Source: Microbacterium paraoxydans (GTDB lineage Bacteria; Actinomycetota; Actinomycetes; Actinomycetales; Microbacteriaceae). From it: a stretch of DNA of 64,000 bases. Below are positions 1-7,926 of this stretch, in pieces (positions within the stretch are counted from its first letter, which is position 1; the number at the start of each line of letters is the position of its first letter). A model generated the notes under the pieces. The model worked only from the letters and a program-made list of their open reading frames with translations. It was not told where the DNA came from and did no database searches. The position numbers and the translations under genes were made by a program. Where the stretch lies: positions 2,976,001 to 3,040,000 of the forward strand of contig NZ_CP064873.1 of the NCBI RefSeq assembly GCF_019056515.1. The letters are read 5' to 3'.

Positions 1-198
1 ATGACGCCGGGCACCGCGGTGGACGTCGAGGAGGACGAGGTGTTCGTCGTGCTCTCCGGTCGCGCGACCGTGACGTTCACCGCGCCCGGGCTCCCTCCGG
101 TGGAGCTCGGCCCCGGATCCGTGATGCGGCTCACCACCGGCATGCGGACGGTCTGGACGGTGAGTGAGACCCTGCGGAAGGTCTCGATCGGGATCTGA
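1..198 (+). CDS. Cupin-domain protein, C-terminal part (probably cut by window edge)
   Basis: The 65 residues up to the TGA at 196-198 read as the second half of a single cupin barrel: an Asp/Glu-rich strand (VEEDEVFVVLSGRATVTF), then the G-P-G-S turn (ELGPGSVMRL) and a closing strand ending in KVSIGI. This resembles the small EutQ/DUF861-type cupins often encoded beside FAD-dependent or amine-metabolism enzymes, but too little is visible to name a substrate. The ATG at base 1 may be an internal methionine, so the gene is treated as 5'-partial. It converges on the methyltransferase gene with a 23-bp gap. Confidence 0.6.
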   Translation: MTPGTAVDVEEDEVFVVLSGRATVTFTAPGLPPVELGPGSVMRLTTGMRTVWTVSETLRKVSIGI

Positions 199-221
199 CG
201 GCCGCTGCCGACCAGGCCCGC

Positions 222-1139
222 TCAGGCCCGGCGGACCTCCGCGTGCGGGATGCGCGCGGCCATGACCCGCACCGCCTCCGGGTTGTCGTCGACGAGCACC
301 GCGTCCCGGCCGAGTGCGGAGGCCACGGCTCCGGTCGTGCCGCTGCCCGCGAAGAGGTCGAGCACCCGGTCGCCCGGCCGGCTCGACGCGGTCACGATGC
401 GCCGGAGGACGCCCTCCGGCTTCTGCGTCGGATACCCCGTCTTCTCGCGCCCCGTGGTCGGGACGATCGTGTGCCACCACACGTCCGTCGGGAGCTTGCC
501 GCGCGCGGCCTTCTCCGCGGTCACCAGTCCCGGCGCCATGTACGGCTCCCGGTCGACGTCGTCGGAGTTGAACACGTACGTCCGCGGGTTCTTCACGTAC
601 ACGAGGATCGTGTCGTGCTTGGTGGGCCACCGCCGTCGGGACTTCGCGCCGTAGTCGTACGCCCAGATGAGCTCGTTGAGGAAGCAGTCCCGGCCGAACA
701 CCGCGTCGAGCATGACCTTCGCGTAGTGCGCCTCGCGGTAGTCCAGGTGCAGGTACAGGGTGCCGTCGTCGGCGAGCAGCCGCCAGGCCTCCTCCAGCCG
801 CGGCATGAGGAAGGCGCCGTAGTCATCGAAGCTGTCGTCGTAGGCGCGCAGCATGCCGCGCACCCGCTCATACCGGTGCCCGTGGAAGCCGTGTCGCACC
901 TCGGGCTCGCCGGGCGCCCGTTCAGGACTCCGGCCCTCCGCCGCAGGCTCCGCCGGCTCGACGCTGGCGCCGTCCGCATCCGTCGGCTCTTCCTGGGGTG
1001 GGAACGTGCGGCGGGCGGTGACCACCTGCCGCTCCCGCACCCGCCCGGTGTTGAACGGCGGGTCGAGGTAGACGAGCGTGAAGGATCCGGACGGCAGGGT
1101 CGCCGCGACCGCGAGGTTGTCCCCCTCGATCACCGACAC
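222..1139 (-). CDS. Site-specific DNA methyltransferase (adenine/cytosine-N4, beta class)
   Basis: About 305 residues. The catalytic motif DPPF lies near the N-terminus (TLVYLDPPFNTGR) and the AdoMet-binding motif FAGSGTT near the C-terminus (DRVLDLFAGSGTTGAVA), preceded by a TQKP motif. This order, catalytic motif first, defines beta-class amino-methyltransferases. The middle is the probable target-recognition region. I chose the GTG at 1137-1139 because conserved sequence (VSVIEGDNL) begins there. The reading frame stays open upstream to 1283, but that extension is only a Gly/Ser/Pro run encoded by an 18-bp tandem repeat. No restriction endonuclease gene is adjacent, so it is probably an orphan methylase. 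Target sequence unknown. Confidence 0.85.
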   Translation of the reverse strand: MSVIEGDNLAVAATLPSGSFTLVYLDPPFNTGRVRERQVVTARRTFPPQEEPTDADGASVEPAEPAAEGRSPERAPGEPEVRHGFHGHRYERVRGMLRAYDDSFDDYGAFLMPRLEEAWRLLADDGTLYLHLDYREAHYAKVMLDAVFGRDCFLNELIWAYDYGAKSRRRWPTKHDTILVYVKNPRTYVFNSDDVDREPYMAPGLVTAEKAARGKLPTDVWWHTIVPTTGREKTGYPTQKPEGVLRRIVTASSRPGDRVLDLFAGSGTTGAVASALGRDAVLVDDNPEAVRVMAARIPHAEVRRA

Positions 1140-1179
1140 CCGCCCCGGATCCTGGACCCCTGAGCCGCCCCCTTGGGCC

Positions 1180-1260
1180 CCTGAGCCTGTCGAAGGGCCC
1201 TGGGTCCCTGAGCCTGCCGAAGGGCCTGAGCCTGTCGCAGGGCCTGAGCCTGCCGAAGGG
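1180..1260. repeat. 18-bp tandem repeat, CCTGAGCCTGTCGAAGGG type
   Basis: Four copies of CCTGAGCCTGYCGMAGGG start at 1180, 1207, 1225 and 1243; the last three are head to tail with an exact 18-bp period. They fill the gap between the lplA stop (1262) and the methyltransferase start. The word is a widespread REP-like intergenic repeat of high-GC bacteria. Related words occur at about 9116-9142, inside the 5' end of rocD, and at 33388-33452. Confidence 0.8.
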
Positions 1261-1261
1261 C

Positions 1262-2311
1262 TCACGGAACCCGGTGCAGCCACGCGTCGGTCGAGAACTT
1301 CGACTCCACCAGCGCCTGGGCATCGGCGTACTCGTCCGGCGTGATGCCGCCGTCCTCGGCGGAGGTGAGCGAGCGGAACGTGTCCTTGAAGCGCTCGATG
1401 ATCTCGGCACGCTCCAGTCCGGTCTGGCTCCGCAGCGGGTCGACGCGCTTGGCTGCCGAGGTCGTCCCCTTGTCGCTGAGCTTCTCGCGGCCGATCCGCA
1501 GCACCTCGGTCATCATCTGGCCGTCGATGTCGTAGGAGAGGGTGGCGTGGTGCAGCACACCTCCGTTCGCGAGGCGCTTCTGCGCGGCGCCGCCGATCTT
1601 GCCGGTCGGGCTCGCGATGTCGTTGAGCGGCTGGTAGACGGCGTCGATGCCGAGCGACCGGAGCGCCTGCAGCACCCAGTCGTCGAGGAACGCGTAGGAG
1701 TCGGCGAAGGTCATGCCCGCCACGAGCGAGGCCGGCACGTACAGCGAGTAGGTGATGATCTGTCCCGCCGCCATGAGCATCGCCCCGCCGCCGGAGATGC
1801 GCCGGACGACGTCGAATCCGTGCTTCGCGGCGCCCTCAGGGTCGACCTCGTTGCGGTACGACTGGAAGGAGCCGATGACGACGGCCGACTCGTCCCATTC
1901 CCAGATGCGCAGGGTCGGGCGACGGCGCCCCTCGCCCACCCGGGAGGTGAGCACCTCGTCGAGCGCGAGGTTCATGCGCGGCGAGACCGCCTTCTCGTGG
2001 ACGATCTCCCAGTCGAAGTCGCGCCACCCCGGTGCGGTGACCAGCGCGCGACGCACGGCGGTGCCCACGGCCTCGGGGCTGAAGCCGAGCAGCTGCGCCC
2101 CCTCGGGGAGGGCACCGCGGACGGCCGCGGCGATGGCCGTGGCGTCGGACTCAGCGGGGAGGCCCTCGACGGCGGCGTTGATGTCGTCGAGCGCGGAGTC
2201 CGGTTCGAGGAAGAAGTCCCCGGCGAGCCGGAACCGCGCGATCCGGTCGTTCTCGACCTCGAGGTCGACGACGACGAGCTTGCCCCCAGGAACCTTGTAT
2301 TCACCGTGCAC
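1262..2311 (-). CDS. lplA: Lipoate--protein ligase A with N-terminal accessory domain
   Basis: 349 residues. It is expected to attach lipoate (via lipoyl-AMP) to the swinging lysines of 2-oxoacid dehydrogenases and GcvH in the cytosol. The catalytic domain starts near residue 100 and shows VVRRISGGGAML, the lipoate/biotin-ligase glycine loop, and SPTGKIGGAAQKRL with the conserved lysine, followed by HHATLSYDID. The first 90 residues (GEYKVPGGKLVVVDLEVE) resemble the accessory domain that is C-terminal in E. coli LplA and a separate LplB protein in archaea; here it comes first. The downstream methyltransferase is separated by the 18-bp repeat. Confidence 0.88.
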   Translation of the reverse strand: MHGEYKVPGGKLVVVDLEVENDRIARFRLAGDFFLEPDSALDDINAAVEGLPAESDATAIAAAVRGALPEGAQLLGFSPEAVGTAVRRALVTAPGWRDFDWEIVHEKAVSPRMNLALDEVLTSRVGEGRRRPTLRIWEWDESAVVIGSFQSYRNEVDPEGAAKHGFDVVRRISGGGAMLMAAGQIITYSLYVPASLVAGMTFADSYAFLDDWVLQALRSLGIDAVYQPLNDIASPTGKIGGAAQKRLANGGVLHHATLSYDIDGQMMTEVLRIGREKLSDKGTTSAAKRVDPLRSQTGLERAEIIERFKDTFRSLTSAEDGGITPDEYADAQALVESKFSTDAWLHRVP

Positions 2312-2344
2312 GGATCCAGCTTAAGGCGCACGCTGCCGCCGTGG

Positions 2345-3082
2345 TCAGCCGCCGAGCACGACCACGCGTTCCCCGGCCCTGATCGGCGTGGAGTAGCGGT
2401 TGCCTGGTGTGGGCAGGGGGCAGATGAACTGGTCGGAGAAGGCGCACGGCGGGAGGTACGCCCGGTTGAAGTCGATCACGGCGGACCCGTCAGCGGCGGG
2501 CTCGTCAACGGGGAGGAACCGGAACCGGTACGTCTCCAGCCCGTTCGTCCCATCGGCGAAGACCGCACTCAGCGCTCCGCTCCCGCTGCGGGTGACCGTG
2601 AGCTCGTGCGGGGCCCCGGCAAGCTCGAACCGCAGGCGTCCGGCGATCGGGGTCTCGCGCTCCTCGCCGTCGACCGCGGTGACGACGATCCGCTCGTCCG
2701 GCGCGGGCTCGAACGTGGCCGGGATCCGCCATCGCTCGTCGGGGGCGTAGGCGTCGATCGCGGTGAACCACTCCCGCTGCGGACGGGCGGGGTTCCAGAC
2801 GCGGAGCGCCAGCAGTCCGTTGCGGTCGAACACACGCAGCTCGCGCCGCCCGAGGCGCAGGGTCTGGGTGCCGCGGAGGGTGACGACCGACCCCGACGGT
2901 CCCAGCTCACTGCCGCGGATGCCGCCGTCCCCGGTGAGGGCCCAGAGTCCGGGTACGCCGTCGACCGCGGCGGGTTCGGTGATGAGCCAGTTCGTGGACT
3001 CCAGCGCGGACGGCCCGTATTCCGACCCCGCGTAGCGCTCGCGCGCCGCATGCCACTCGTGCCAGTCCGTCAGGAAGCTCAT
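2345..3082 (-). CDS. DUF1684-domain protein
   Basis: 245 residues, no signal peptide. The C-terminal signature IDFNRAYLPPCAFSDQFICPLP is diagnostic of the DUF1684 family, whose members are 200-250 residues and mostly beta-stranded; the family has no established biochemical role. The N-terminus (SFLTDWHEWHAARE) is helical. It lies 33 bp upstream of lplA on the same strand, so the two may be co-transcribed, but nothing else links them. A function cannot be assigned. Confidence 0.85.
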   Translation of the reverse strand: MSFLTDWHEWHAARERYAGSEYGPSALESTNWLITEPAAVDGVPGLWALTGDGGIRGSELGPSGSVVTLRGTQTLRLGRRELRVFDRNGLLALRVWNPARPQREWFTAIDAYAPDERWRIPATFEPAPDERIVVTAVDGEERETPIAGRLRFELAGAPHELTVTRSGSGALSAVFADGTNGLETYRFRFLPVDEPAADGSAVIDFNRAYLPPCAFSDQFICPLPTPGNRYSTPIRAGERVVVLGG

Positions 3083-3309
3083 CGCCGCGGGCCCTCCCCT
3101 CGCTCGTGCGGATGTGCCCCGAATCTAGGGCTGCCCCCGTCGCCCGTGATCCCCGTCCGTCACACGCCTTCACCCCGCGTCATCCCGCGTCACACTCCCC
3201 CTCCGTCCGTCCCTCCCTCCGGTGCGGGGTCACACCCGTCCCTCCCCACCCCCTCCCCCGCCCGTTCCTGATCCCGCCCCCGGCCGCCCCCACCGCCGGT
3301 CTCCCGCGC

Positions 3310-3818
3310 GGGATCAAAACAGTCCCCCGCCACCCCATCCCGCGCCCGTTTCTGACCCCGCCACCCGCCCGCCGCGACCGCCCCCTCCCGCGCAGGATCA
3401 AAACCGCCCCCTGGCACCGCGCTCCGCGCCCGTTCCTGATCCCGCACCCGGACACGCCCGCCACACACCTCCCTCGGGATCGAAACCGCACCCGCCATCC
3501 CGTCCTCCAGCTCATTTCTGATCCCGCCACCGCGCGGCCCTCGGCCACGCGTACGCTCCGAACTCACCACCACCGCCCCGATCAGCGGCGCGGCCACCGG
3601 CGTACGCGCTCACCGCGTGTGTTCGAAAACGCTCTCCCGCCGCCCACCCCAGGCCCGAAAGTGATCCCGCACAGGGCCAGAGGGAGGCACGAACGTTGTC
3701 CCGGAGTGGGGTGAGGCGCCCGTGATCCCGACGATGAGCCCGGGCGCCAACGCACCCACTCACCGCGTGTGTTCGAAAACGCCCTCCCGCAGCCCGTCGC
3801 AGGCCCGAAAGTGATCCC
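3310..3818. repeat. Array of 50-bp GGGATC...GATCCC palindromic elements (5 copies)
   Basis: The 938-bp gap 3083-4020 holds no convincing gene; it is C-rich on the + strand and built from short inverted elements. Five units are each exactly 50 bp from outer arm to outer arm: 3310-3359, 3394-3443, 3476-3525, 3619-3668 and 3769-3818. The left end reads GGGATCAAAACCGC (GTGTTCGAAAACGC in the last two) and the right end reads TTYCTGATCCC or AAAGTGATCCC. Interiors differ. Extra right-end half units (GTGATCC) occur near 3722, 3842, 3950 and 3980. Four more full units lie at 11984-12313. The array follows the 3' end of the hydrolase gene at 4021. Confidence 0.8.
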
Positions 3819-4020
3819 GCGGGATGGCCGGAGGCGTGAAAGTGATCCCGACACGTCGCCACGGACGCTGCCTCGTCGACGCGCGCCGAGGCCCCACACT
3901 CGTCGTGAGCGCAAGAGCGCGCCTCTGGGACGTGTTCCGGGCACCAAAGTGATCCGGCGTGGCGGACGGAAGGGGCGAAAGTGATCCCGGACGGAACGGG
4001 CCGGCCGGGGCGGCGGGGGG

Positions 4021-4875
4021 TCAGCGGGCGGGGATGTGGGCGTCGAGCCAGGCGAGGACGTCGGCGCGCACCTCGTCCTGCTGGAGCTCCTGGAAGATCT
4101 CGTGCCGGGCGTCGGGGTAGACGAGGGTCGTGACGTCGGTGAGCCCGGAGCGCCGGCGGTACGCGTCGGCGAGCTTGTGCACGCTGCGGGGACCGCCGAC
4201 CGGATCGTCACGGCCGACCAGGAGCAGCACCGGAATGTCGCGCGCGAGGTGCTTCGCGGGACGCCCGTACAGCCGCGCCGCGTCGAGCAGGCCGAAGAGC
4301 TTGAGCAGCGGCACTCCCGTCGTGAGCGGATCCTCCTCGAAGGCCTTCCACACCGCGGGGTCCCGGCTCAGCCACTCGTATCCGGTCGCGTCGTCGGCGG
4401 CCCACGCGGCGTTCAGCGGCGCCGGGTTCAGGGAGCGGGGCGTGCGCAGCGCCGAGCCAGACAGGATGACCGCATCGAAGGCCTCCGCGTGCTCGTTCAC
4501 CAGCATCTGCGCGAGGAACGACCCCCAGGAGTGTCCGAGGAGCACGAGCGGGAGGTCGGGGTTCTCGTCGCGGATGATGCCGGTCAGCTGCCAGACCGCG
4601 TCCTTGGCCGCCCGGAGACCCCCGGGACCGAGCCGTCCGAGCTGGGCGGGGTCGCCGTGCTGACGCATGCCGGTGCGCCCGTGCCCGCGGTGGTCGTCGG
4701 CGTAGACGGTGAACCCGGCTCCGGTGAGCGCGGCGGTCAGGGCCGGATACCGTCCCGCGTGCTCGCCCACCCCGTGCAGGAGCTGGACGACGCCGCGGGG
4801 CGTCCCCTCCGCCGGGTGGACGTCGTAGACGATGGCGATGCCGTGGCTGTCGGTGTACTCGCGGGTCTCGGTCAT
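4021..4875 (-). CDS. Alpha/beta hydrolase, monoacylglycerol-lipase-like (serine aminopeptidase S33 fold)
   Basis: 284 residues. The oxyanion and start motifs VVQLLHGVGEHAGRY and YADDHRGHGRTG are typical of lysophospholipase/monoglyceride-lipase type hydrolases. The nucleophile elbow is LLGHSWGSFLAQ, with catalytic Ser in G-H-S-W-G. The acid is probably in LLLVGRDDPVGG and the histidine in YPDARHEIFQE near the C-terminus. No signal peptide or membrane segment is visible, so it acts in the cytosol. It lies 9 bp downstream of cutC and may be transcribed with it. The true substrate could be any medium acyl ester. Confidence 0.85.
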   Translation of the reverse strand: MTETREYTDSHGIAIVYDVHPAEGTPRGVVQLLHGVGEHAGRYPALTAALTGAGFTVYADDHRGHGRTGMRQHGDPAQLGRLGPGGLRAAKDAVWQLTGIIRDENPDLPLVLLGHSWGSFLAQMLVNEHAEAFDAVILSGSALRTPRSLNPAPLNAAWAADDATGYEWLSRDPAVWKAFEEDPLTTGVPLLKLFGLLDAARLYGRPAKHLARDIPVLLLVGRDDPVGGPRSVHKLADAYRRRSGLTDVTTLVYPDARHEIFQELQQDEVRADVLAWLDAHIPAR

Positions 4876-4884
4876 GATCCTGCC

Positions 4885-5643
4885 TTACCGGTCGGTCTCC
4901 GCGAGCGCGTCGCGGATGGCGTCCCGGATCGCGAAGGCGATGTCGCGATCCGTCACCTCGTAGCCGCCGACCCCGTCGAAGGCGGAGCCCATGCGCACGC
5001 CGCCGTCCTCGGTCACGGCCCGCTTCGCGGAGAAGTGGAGGGCGTCCACCCCGGCCCGGGCGAGCACCGGAGCGCTCGCGACGTCGACGCCGCTGCCGGC
5101 CATCACCTCGATCTGCCCCTCGGCGGCGGCGACGAGCGCGCGCAGGGTGTCGATGCCGTCGATCGCCGCGGACGCCCCTCCGGAGGTGAGCACGCGCCGG
5201 AGCCCGAGCTCCCTCGCGGCCCGCAGGGTCGCCACCGGGTCGGCGGTCACGTCGATCGCGCGGTGCAGGGTCGCCGGAGCTCCCCCGGCCGCATCCCGCA
5301 GCCGGGCCATGGCGTCGCGATCCAGTCGGCCTTCGCCGTCGAGCGCGCCGATCACCACTCCCGCGGCCCCCGCCGCGACCGCGTGCCGCACGTCGCGTTC
5401 GGCGACGGCCAGCTCGTCGGCGCTGTAGTGGAAGCCGCCGGCACGCGGACGGATGAGGACGTGCACCTCGGGGCCGTTCGCCCCCGCGGCTTCGAGCGCG
5501 AGCTCCAGGGTGGCCGGCGACGGGGTGAGCCCACCCAGCGCGAGGGCTGTGGCGAGCTCGACGCGAGCGGCGCCGACCTCGGCGGCGATGCGCACTCCGG
5601 CGGGATCCTGGACGGCGATTTCGAGAGCGATCGTTCGGGTCAC
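4885..5643 (-). CDS. cutC: CutC family protein (copper homeostasis / PF03932 TIM barrel)
   Basis: 252 residues covering a full CutC barrel. Characteristic stretches are LEIAVQDPAGVRIAAEVGAARVEL, VHVLIRPRAGGFHYS, TLHRAIDV and RVLTSGGASAA, followed by IEVMAGSGVD and DALHFSAKR. CutC was linked to copper tolerance in E. coli, but the exact reaction remains unsettled, so the name is a family label. The start is GTG at 5641-5643 with GGAGG only one base upstream; an in-frame better start was not seen. It diverges from the MarR gene at 5715. Confidence 0.85.
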   Translation of the reverse strand: MTRTIALEIAVQDPAGVRIAAEVGAARVELATALALGGLTPSPATLELALEAAGANGPEVHVLIRPRAGGFHYSADELAVAERDVRHAVAAGAAGVVIGALDGEGRLDRDAMARLRDAAGGAPATLHRAIDVTADPVATLRAARELGLRRVLTSGGASAAIDGIDTLRALVAAAEGQIEVMAGSGVDVASAPVLARAGVDALHFSAKRAVTEDGGVRMGSAFDGVGGYEVTDRDIAFAIRDAIRDALAETDR

Positions 5644-5693
5644 CCCTCCATTGTGCCCGCTGACCTCGGCTCCCCCGGCCCCCGGGTCAGAAA

Positions 5694-5714
5694 TATTAGA
5701 TAGACTAACTAAGT
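5694..5714 (+). promoter_or_regulatory. MarR-type operator and -10 region, leaderless start
   Basis: The AT-rich island just upstream of the regulator contains the inverted repeat TTAG-ATAGA-CTAA (5696-5708). TAGACT at 5701-5706 could serve as the -10 box, which would put the transcript start at or next to the ATG at 5715. The palindrome over the -10 box suggests autorepression of the marR-MFS pair. No clear -35 hexamer was found. Confidence 0.5.
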
Positions 5715-6155
5715 ATGTCTGCGTCCGATGATTCCCTGCACCTCACCGCCACAGACCTCCGCATGGCCACGTTCCGGCTCGCCCGCCGGCTCCGCTGCGC
5801 CCGTGCCGCCGACATGATGAGCGACACCCAGCTCGCCGTCCTCGCCGACCTCCGCATGAACGGTCGGCGCACGATCTCCACCCTCGCCGAGCGCGAGCGC
5901 GTGACCGCCCCCTCGATGACGAGCATCGTGAACGGCCTGGAGGAGCAGGGCTATGTCGCCCGCACCCCTGACGAGGACGACCGCCGCCGCGTGCAGGTGG
6001 ACATCACCCCCGCCGGCGTCGAGATCGTCGTCGAGACCATCCGCCGCCGTGACGTGCTGCTGGCCGACATGCTCCGCGAGGTCGACTACACCGAGGAGGA
6101 GCTGGCGACGCTGCGAGAAGCGAGCGCCCTGATGCGGAGGGCGGTGGAGCGATGA
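5715..6155 (+). CDS. MarR family transcriptional regulator
   Basis: 146 residues with the winged-helix core of MarR proteins. A dimerisation helix leads in (ATFRLARRLRCARAADMMSDTQLAVLADL), the recognition helix is in TISTLAERERVTAPSMTSIVNGLEEQGYV, and the wing DEDDRRRVQVDIT carries the D-x-R-R signature. It is translationally coupled to the MFS gene by an ATGA overlap (6152-6155). It probably represses its own operon through the palindrome at 5696-5708 and is released by the exported compound. The ligand is unknown. Confidence 0.9.
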   Translation: MSASDDSLHLTATDLRMATFRLARRLRCARAADMMSDTQLAVLADLRMNGRRTISTLAERERVTAPSMTSIVNGLEEQGYVARTPDEDDRRRVQVDITPAGVEIVVETIRRRDVLLADMLREVDYTEEELATLREASALMRRAVER

Positions 6156-7492
6156 ACGCCATGTTCCGTTCCTTCGCGAACATCAACTACCGGATCTGGT
6201 TCGCCGGAGCCCTCGTGTCGAACGTCGGCGGGTGGATGCAGGCCACCGCGCAGGACTGGGTCGTGCTGACCGAGCTCACCGACAACGACGCGACCGCGAT
6301 GGGCGTCACCATGGCGCTGCAGTTCGGCCCTCCCCTGGTGCTCGTGAGCCTGACCGGCTGGGTCGCGGATCGCTTCGACCGGCGGAAGATCCTCCTGACC
6401 ACGCAGACCGCGCTCCTCGCCCTTGCGATCGCCGTGGGCTCGCTTCTGCTCGCCGGGGTGATGACCCTGCCGATGATGCTCACCTTCGCCCTCGGATTCG
6501 GCATCGTCAACGCCTTCGACGCCCCCGCGCGGCAGGCCTTCGTGTCGGACATGGTGTCTGCGACGGAGACCTCCAACGCCGTGGCGCTCAACTCCGCCTC
6601 CTTCAACCTCGCCCGCATGATCGGCCCCGCGGTCGGCGGTCTGCTCATCGTCGCGATCGGCTCCGGCTGGGTGTTCATCGTCAACGCCGCGACCTTCCTC
6701 GCCATGATCGTCGCGCTGCTGCTCATGCGCACGCACCTGCTCGCACCGCGGCCCAAGAACCGCAACCGCGGCGGCCTCGCCGAGGGATTCCGGTACGTCT
6801 GGGCGCGCAGCGACCTCAAGGTCGTGTTCGTGACGGTGTTCCTCATCGGCGCGTTCGGCATGAACTTCCCGATCTTCGCCTCGACCATGGCGCTGGAGTT
6901 CGGAGCCGGCGCCGACGGGTACGGGGTGCTGAGCTCGGTGCTCGCGATCGGGTCCCTGATCGGCGCCCTCCTCGCCGCGCGTCGGGACCGGGCGAGGGTG
7001 CGCGTGGTGATCCTCGCGGCGGGCGGCTTCGGGATCGCGGCCTTCGTCTCGGCCGCGATGCCCACCTACCTCTCCTATGCGGTCACGCTCACGTTCACCG
7101 GCTTCATGATCGTGACGCTGCTGACGACGGCCAACGGCTACGTGCAGATCACGACGGATCCGGCACTGCGCGGCCGCGTGCTCGCCCTCTACATGGCCGT
7201 CATCATGGGATCGACTCCGGTCGGGGCGCCGATCGCCGGCTGGGTCGCCGACGCGTTCGGCCCTCGTGCCGCCATCATGCTCGGCGGGACCGCCGGTTTC
7301 ATCGCGTGCGCGATCGGGGTGACCTGGGTGCTCACGTCCGGGCGTCTGCGCCGTGAGGAGAGCAGCCGCTTCCGGCTGACGCTCGACGAGACCCGGCCGC
7401 TGCGGGTCGTGCAGGCGGTCGAGCCGGTCGACTACACGGAGAAGGCGGCGGCGACCACGCCCATCCGGCTGCCGCGCCGCGACGGCGAGTGA
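6152..7492 (+). CDS. MFS exporter (EntS/MFS_3-like)
   Basis: 446 residues with twelve predicted hydrophobic segments. The first loop has the MFS motif A in GWVADRFDRRKILL and the start FRSFANINYRIWFAGALVSNVGGWMQATAQDWVVL is the signature of the EntS/DHA3-like exporters of siderophores and drugs. The C-terminal 40 residues are polar and cytosolic. It overlaps the MarR gene by 4 bp, a standard efflux pump with local repressor. A 9-bp hairpin follows the stop. Confidence 0.88.
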   Translation: MNAMFRSFANINYRIWFAGALVSNVGGWMQATAQDWVVLTELTDNDATAMGVTMALQFGPPLVLVSLTGWVADRFDRRKILLTTQTALLALAIAVGSLLLAGVMTLPMMLTFALGFGIVNAFDAPARQAFVSDMVSATETSNAVALNSASFNLARMIGPAVGGLLIVAIGSGWVFIVNAATFLAMIVALLLMRTHLLAPRPKNRNRGGLAEGFRYVWARSDLKVVFVTVFLIGAFGMNFPIFASTMALEFGAGADGYGVLSSVLAIGSLIGALLAARRDRARVRVVILAAGGFGIAAFVSAAMPTYLSYAVTLTFTGFMIVTLLTTANGYVQITTDPALRGRVLALYMAVIMGSTPVGAPIAGWVADAFGPRAAIMLGGTAGFIACAIGVTWVLTSGRLRREESSRFRLTLDETRPLRVVQAVEPVDYTEKAAATTPIRLPRRDGE

Positions 7493-7497
7493 GCTGC

Positions 7498-7519
7498 GAA
7501 GGCGTTTGTCAACGCCTTC
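7498..7519 (+). terminator. Small hairpin after the MFS gene
   Basis: GAAGGCGTT-TGTC-AACGCCTTC forms a perfect 9-bp stem with a 4-nt loop, 5 bp after the MFS stop. It is followed by CTCATCTC rather than a run of T, so its strength as a terminator is uncertain; it could also be a regulatory site for the 94-residue gene starting at 7553. Confidence 0.45.
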
Positions 7520-7552
7520 CTCATCTCGGGCCGACGGTCGTAGCGTCGGGTC

Positions 7553-7837
7553 ATGGACGAGAACATGAGCACCCCGCACCCGCAGGATCCGGCCGAAGGC
7601 GCTCCCGGCGTCGACGTCCCTGACGAGAACTCCGGCCAGGGCGACGGCACCGGCGGCGCCATCCAGGGCGACAGCTCTCGCGGCGAGTCGACCGGCGGCG
7701 CCATCCAGGGCAGTTCCGGCCCGGGCCACGACGCTCCGCTGGGCGGAGACGAGAACACCGAGGACGAGCTCGCGGCCGACAACGCCGCCGAGGAGGACAC
7801 CCTCCGCACGCTCGACCCCGACTCCCCGCCGGCCTGA
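7553..7837 (+). CDS. Small acidic low-complexity protein
   Basis: 94 residues rich in Asp, Glu, Gly and Ser, with no hydrophobic core and no Cys. It has an internal duplication, GDGTGGAIQGDSS followed by GESTGGAIQGSSG, spaced 17 residues apart. I do not recognise a family; it is probably intrinsically disordered. A function cannot be inferred. The reading frame, ATG start, 60-bp leader and tight placement before a convergent palindrome support a real gene. Confidence 0.6.
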   Translation: MDENMSTPHPQDPAEGAPGVDVPDENSGQGDGTGGAIQGDSSRGESTGGAIQGSSGPGHDAPLGGDENTEDELAADNAAEEDTLRTLDPDSPPA

Positions 7838-7842
7838 GCCGT

Positions 7843-7919
7843 CGACCCACCCCTTTCGAGACGAGCCACCCCCTTGCGAACGTTCGCAAGGGGTGGCTCG
7901 TGCAGAAGGGGGTGGGTCG
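7843..7919. terminator. 77-bp nested palindrome between convergent genes
   Basis: Outer arms CGACCCACCCCTTTC (7843-7857) and GAAGGGGGTGGGTCG (7905-7919) enclose an almost loopless inner palindrome at 7862-7900, whose centre is TTGCGAACGTTCGCAA and whose flanks are CGAGCCACCCC / GGGGTGGCTCG. It begins 5 bp after one stop codon and ends 7 bp before the other, so a bidirectional terminator is the simplest role. Confidence 0.65.
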
Positions 7920-7926
7920 GCCGGGG

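Noticed and set aside
3310..3818. CRISPR array
   Set aside because: Repeated ends are inverted, not direct; spacing is irregular (74-150 bp) and no cas gene is near.
7862..7900. LexA/SOS box inside the convergent palindrome (CGAACGTTCG)
   Set aside because: Half-site spacing is too short for an actinobacterial SOS box and the site is between two gene ends, not at a promoter.
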